Source of the DNA: Meghimatium bilineatum
Lineage: Eukaryota; Mollusca; Gastropoda; Stylommatophora; Philomycidae
Direction: 5' to 3'
Assembly: GCA_034231615.1 (NCBI GenBank)
Contig: CM067309.1
Span: forward strand, 32,972,088 to 33,036,087
Length of the DNA stretch: 64,000 nucleotides
A program made the position numbers and the translations under genes. The notes beneath the pieces were generated by a model. That model saw only the letters and a list, made by a program, of their open reading frames with translations. It did no database searches and was not told the origin of the DNA. Shown here piece by piece: positions 63,119 to 64,000 of this stretch. How positions within the stretch are numbered: position 1 is the first letter of the stretch; every line of letters begins with the position of its first letter.

Positions 63119-63544
63119 GTAAGTAATGAATGTATTTTTTTATTCATCTTCCTCATTCTTCTGTACAAAAAATACATTTTCGTCTTCAAACAATACCAGA
63201 CTCTGAAACATAAGATTTCTGCTTCAGATCATGGTTGGAACTGGATTTATCTTTTGGAGGTACAATAAAAATCCATCCTGTACCCATCATGGCATCTGCT
63301 ATGGCAATGAAACCTCTTTTTTTCACTGGCTATAAAAATTCATCCATTCACTCCTTAATAGGAAATATTACAGTAACAAAAGTTAGTCCCTATCAAGGTA
63401 AAGGACTTTTTGTTCAAAAGTAGACTGTGTATTTGTGTTCATTTATAATGCTACATCTCAACATACCATTTTGTTTACCAATTGTTTGTTCACAATTGGA
63501 CACAGTTTTACAGCAGTCTCCCTCACATTCAATGTACCTAGAAT

Positions 63545-64000
63545 AAACTCATTTGAAACAAACATGCCAGATTTAATATCAACATCAGAGGAACAACTAC
63601 AACAACATATAAATAGACTTTACGTATATAATAACTATAAATAGACTTTACGTGTATAAACTTTAAATAGACTTTAAAGTCTTTACACGTAGGGACTCTA
63701 ATATGAAGATAACCACAGAGAAAAAAACTAATATCAATCACAAAAACAGAAAGAAACACTACTATTTTCATCAATGATTAACAACTTACACACGTGAAAG
63801 AATTTACTTACCTTGGAAGCATCATATCATCAAATGGGAAAAAACACAAATGAAATCTAACACAGATACAATATAGCATACCAGATCTTAAGACAGATGT
63901 TTCCTATTTTCAAAAACAAACATGTGAACATAAATACTAAAATGGCACTATATAAAATGATGATCATACCACCACTGCGCAGCCACTGTCAAACGTGGAC
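63545..64000 (+). pseudogene. LINE reverse transcriptase remnant, running off the window
   Basis: ISTSEEQLQQHINRLYVYNN, NMKITTEK, then FTYLGSIISSNGKNTNEI and ILRQMFPIFKNKHVNINTKM, MALYKMMIIPPLR appear over two frames with several breaks. This is the region just after the catalytic Y-x-D-D of a LINE reverse transcriptase. Confidence 0.8.

Overview
This is a eukaryotic, animal nuclear window. It is AT-rich, its reading frames are short and broken by GT-AG introns, and it is full of decayed non-LTR retrotransposons, Penelope-like elements, SINEs and small DNA transposons. I found one host protein gene. It lies on the + strand from 12238 to beyond 63118 and encodes the N-terminal tail of an axonemal dynein heavy chain. 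I built 22 exons by hand (3906 nt, 1302 codons). Every splice phase closes and no in-frame stop appears. The best fit is the inner-arm I1 class, most likely DNAH10. The motor domain must lie to the right of the window. The organism therefore builds motile cilia or flagella. The repeat content (Nimb/I-like and jockey-like non-LTR elements with RNase H, Penelope-like elements, tRNA-derived SINEs) suggests a marine invertebrate, perhaps a mollusc or other lophotrochozoan, but this is an impression and not a proof.

Layout. 1-11.8 kb is intergenic, with no convincing host gene. It holds SINE copies, a non-LTR RNase H remnant (1-1.9 kb), a tandem array and an unidentified ORF (4.4-4.8 kb), reverse transcriptase tails, a Penelope-like copy broken by a LINE (6.8-7.7 kb), an endonuclease domain of a non-LTR element (8.2-9.0 kb) and a reverse-strand RNase H remnant (10.9-11.6 kb). 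11.8-12.24 kb is the presumed promoter, with a cluster of RFX X-box-like sites. From 12.24 kb onward the gene occupies the window, with exons of 51-255 nt in introns of up to several kb.

Introns hold many readable insertion events. They include a piggyBac-type element with TTAA duplications (29.9-31.1 kb), two hAT-type MITEs with perfect 8-bp duplications (19.34 and 39.12 kb), a Tigger/pogo-like MITE split by a LINE with a perfect 11-bp duplication (52.8-53.3 kb), and two SINE copies with target-site duplications (26.9 and 56.1 kb). A non-coding retroposon of about 1.2-1.4 kb is present three times. Two of its copies lie in inverted orientation around exons 10-13.

The most unusual signals concern splicing. 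The acceptor junction of exon 13 (intron end plus first codons) is tandemly repeated seven times in 76-bp steps. The first copy has its own GT donor and would be an in-frame 30-nt microexon. The acceptor junction of exon 7 shows the same kind of tandem copying, about five times. Between exons 13 and 15 there are two tiny candidate exons whose phases let either one be used, while joining both creates a stop codon. That is the arithmetic of mutually exclusive exons.
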